DNA from: JAKFWF01 sp031374115
GTDB taxonomy: Bacteria; Pseudomonadota; Alphaproteobacteria; Rhizobiales; Hyphomicrobiaceae
Assembly (NCBI GenBank): GCA_031374115.1
Contig: JANMNO010000160.1
Span: 6,343 to 70,342, forward strand
Length of the DNA stretch: 64,000 nucleotides
Reading direction: 5' to 3'
Within the stretch, counting starts at the first letter, position 1; the number at the start of each line of letters is the position of its first letter. Shown in pieces: positions 62,934 to 64,000 of this stretch. Position numbers and translations under genes: made by a program. Under the pieces are notes generated by a model. The model did not search any database and was not told the DNA's origin. It worked only from the letters and a program-made list of their open reading frames with translations.

Positions 62934-63120
62934 TTAAGTGCCCCACCCCAGAGCGAGGTCACCGGGACAGTCGCATTCGGTCCACCGTTGAACGTGATCC
63001 CCGCGACGGAGGGAACCGAGACGAGGCTCCGCGAGTCGTCTGGGTGCGGCTTCACTGCGGTTCCGCCTGTGCGGGGGTGACGGACATCGGGAGGCGAGCT
63101 TGCAGCGAACATGACGAACC
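62934..63120. other. 187-bp spacer inside the urease operon
   Basis: The gap between ureC and ureE is much wider than the overlaps between the other ure genes. No convincing gene is seen; a minus-strand open frame through it lacks coding character. It may be an old insertion or an internal promoter. Confidence 0.5.
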
Positions 63121-64000
63121 TCAAAACATGAAATAGCGCTGCGCCATCGGCAGTTCTTTGGCGGGCTCGCATACCAGAAGCTCGCCATCGGCCGTTACAC
63201 GATAGGTCTCCGGATCGATCTCGATCTCGGGGGTGACGTCGTTGTGGATCATGCTCTTCTTCGATATCCCGCCACGGGTATTTTCGACCGCCACCAGACG
63301 CTTTTCGATACCAACGCGCTTGGCCAATTTTCCATCAATCGCCGCCTGCGACGTGAACACCACCGACGTTGCGGTCAACGCGCGGCCAAACGCACCGAAC
63401 ATCGGGCGGTAGTGCACCGGCTGGGGCGTCGGGATCGAAGCATTGGGATCACCCATCGGGGCTGCGATAATCATGCCACCCTTGATGATCATCGCCGGTT
63501 TCGTGCCGAAGAAGGCCGGCGACCAGAGCACCAAGTCGGCCATCTTGCCGGCCTCGACCGATCCGATGTGCTTCGACACGCCGTGCGCGATCGCCGGGTT
63601 GATGGTATACTTCGCGACGTAACGCTTCACCCGGAAATTGTCGTTGCCGGTGCCCTTGTCTTGGGTGAGCGCGCCGCGCTGCACCTTCATCTTGTGCGCC
63701 GTCTGCCAGGTACGCGTGATCACCTCGCCGATTCTACCCATCGCCTGGCTGTCCGATGACATCATCGACAGCGCACCCATGTCATGCAGGATATCTTCGG
63801 CGGCGATCGTCTCTTTGCGAATGCGGCTCTCGGCGAACGCCAGATCCTCCGGGATCGACGGATCGAGGTGGTGGCATACCATCAACATGTCGAGATGTTC
63901 GTCGAGCGTGTTGACGGTGAACGGCCGCGTCGGATTGGTCGACGACGGCAGCACGTTTTTCAAACCGGCAATCTTCATGATATCGGGCGCATGGCCGCCG
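63121..64000 (-). CDS. ureC: Urease alpha (catalytic) subunit, C-terminal part, cut by window edge
   Basis: The visible part is about 293 residues, roughly the last half of UreC; the frame runs open to the window end with GGHAPDIMKIAGL before the first visible Met, so the start lies beyond. Catalytic-flap His is in LMVCHHLDPSIPEDLAFAES, and MSSDSQAMGRIGEVITRTWQ carries the active-site Asp (nickel ligand) segment. NPAIAHGVSKHIGSVEAGKM and DLVLWSPAFFGTKP follow, ending AQRYFMF, the usual UreC C-terminus. It hydrolyses urea with a dinickel centre. Confidence 0.97.
   Translation of the reverse strand, partial: GGHAPDIMKIAGLKNVLPSSTNPTRPFTVNTLDEHLDMLMVCHHLDPSIPEDLAFAESRIRKETIAAEDILHDMGALSMMSSDSQAMGRIGEVITRTWQTAHKMKVQRGALTQDKGTGNDNFRVKRYVAKYTINPAIAHGVSKHIGSVEAGKMADLVLWSPAFFGTKPAMIIKGGMIIAAPMGDPNASIPTPQPVHYRPMFGAFGRALTATSVVFTSQAAIDGKLAKRVGIEKRLVAVENTRGGISKKSMIHNDVTPEIEIDPETYRVTADGELLVCEPAKELPMAQRYFMF

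Overview
This window reads as chromosomal DNA from an alphaproteobacterium of the order Hyphomicrobiales (Rhizobiales). The evidence is a canonical ctrA cell-cycle regulator, a Feu-type PhoP/PhoQ pair beside a cycHJKL/ccmIEFH cytochrome c maturation operon, degP, a response regulator/kinase pair fused by overlap to glnE, a heterotetrameric sarcosine oxidase operon, and a urease operon with hupE/ureJ. The DNA is GC-rich by eye and genes are tightly packed. I see no insertion sequence, prophage, CRISPR array, tRNA or rRNA gene. The family or genus cannot be fixed from the sequence alone.

Layout. 0.3-3.2 kb: a NarX-type kinase with a response regulator that has lost its DNA-binding domain, a small secreted protein with an 18-bp tandem repeat, and ctrA. 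3.8-10.3 kb: a peptide/nickel-class ABC importer operon facing an MFS transporter. 10.5-14.8 kb: a CAP-domain protein and the core cluster lepB-rnc-era-recO with a small secreted protein. 15.0-18.3 kb: an accessory metabolic patch (RraA-like aldolase, TauE-like exporter, DapA-like lyase, glutathione transferase). 18.5-25.9 kb: sixA, trpG-trpD coupled to a class III CoA-transferase, pepN, and a degenerate sensor kinase. 25.9-27.6 kb: ECF sigma factor, anti-sigma-like membrane protein and CnrX-like periplasmic protein.

27.7-42.4 kb is an envelope-stress and cytochrome c block, nearly all on the minus strand: feuP-feuQ, glycine-zipper lipoprotein, ccmI-E-F-H, degP, OmpR-type regulator, kinase, glnE. 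A trypsin-like secreted protease runs in on the plus strand, and its tail overlaps ccmH antisense. 42.6-45.1 kb holds DUF6481, nuoF, a 66-residue membrane protein and nuoE, without the other complex I genes. 45.4-52.2 kb is a plus-strand run: yajC-secD-secF, Mth938-like, PuuD-like membrane protein, squalene/phytoene-synthase-like (NDUFAF6-like) protein and a large SGNH hydrolase. 52.3-55.0 kb: an Lrp regulator, a DUF442/Blh-type phosphatase-like protein, and an Ala-rich coiled-coil lipoprotein. 55.1-60.3 kb: soxB-D-A-G. 60.4-64.0 kb: the end of a urease operon, ureC (cut by the window edge)-E-F-G-hupE/ureJ.

Most of this is ordinary housekeeping and nitrogen or one-carbon metabolism. The best candidates for something less described are the ECF/anti-sigma/CnrX-like cassette with its 55-bp antisense overlap onto a pseudo-kinase, the orphan nuoE-orf-nuoF unit, the trpGD-CoA-transferase coupling, the coiled-coil lipoprotein with an unrecognised C-terminal domain, and several probable decay events: a receiver without its HTH, an amber codon in a possible signal peptide of the CAP protein, and a protease running into antisense DNA. 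I did not find convincing evidence of a wholly new multi-gene system.
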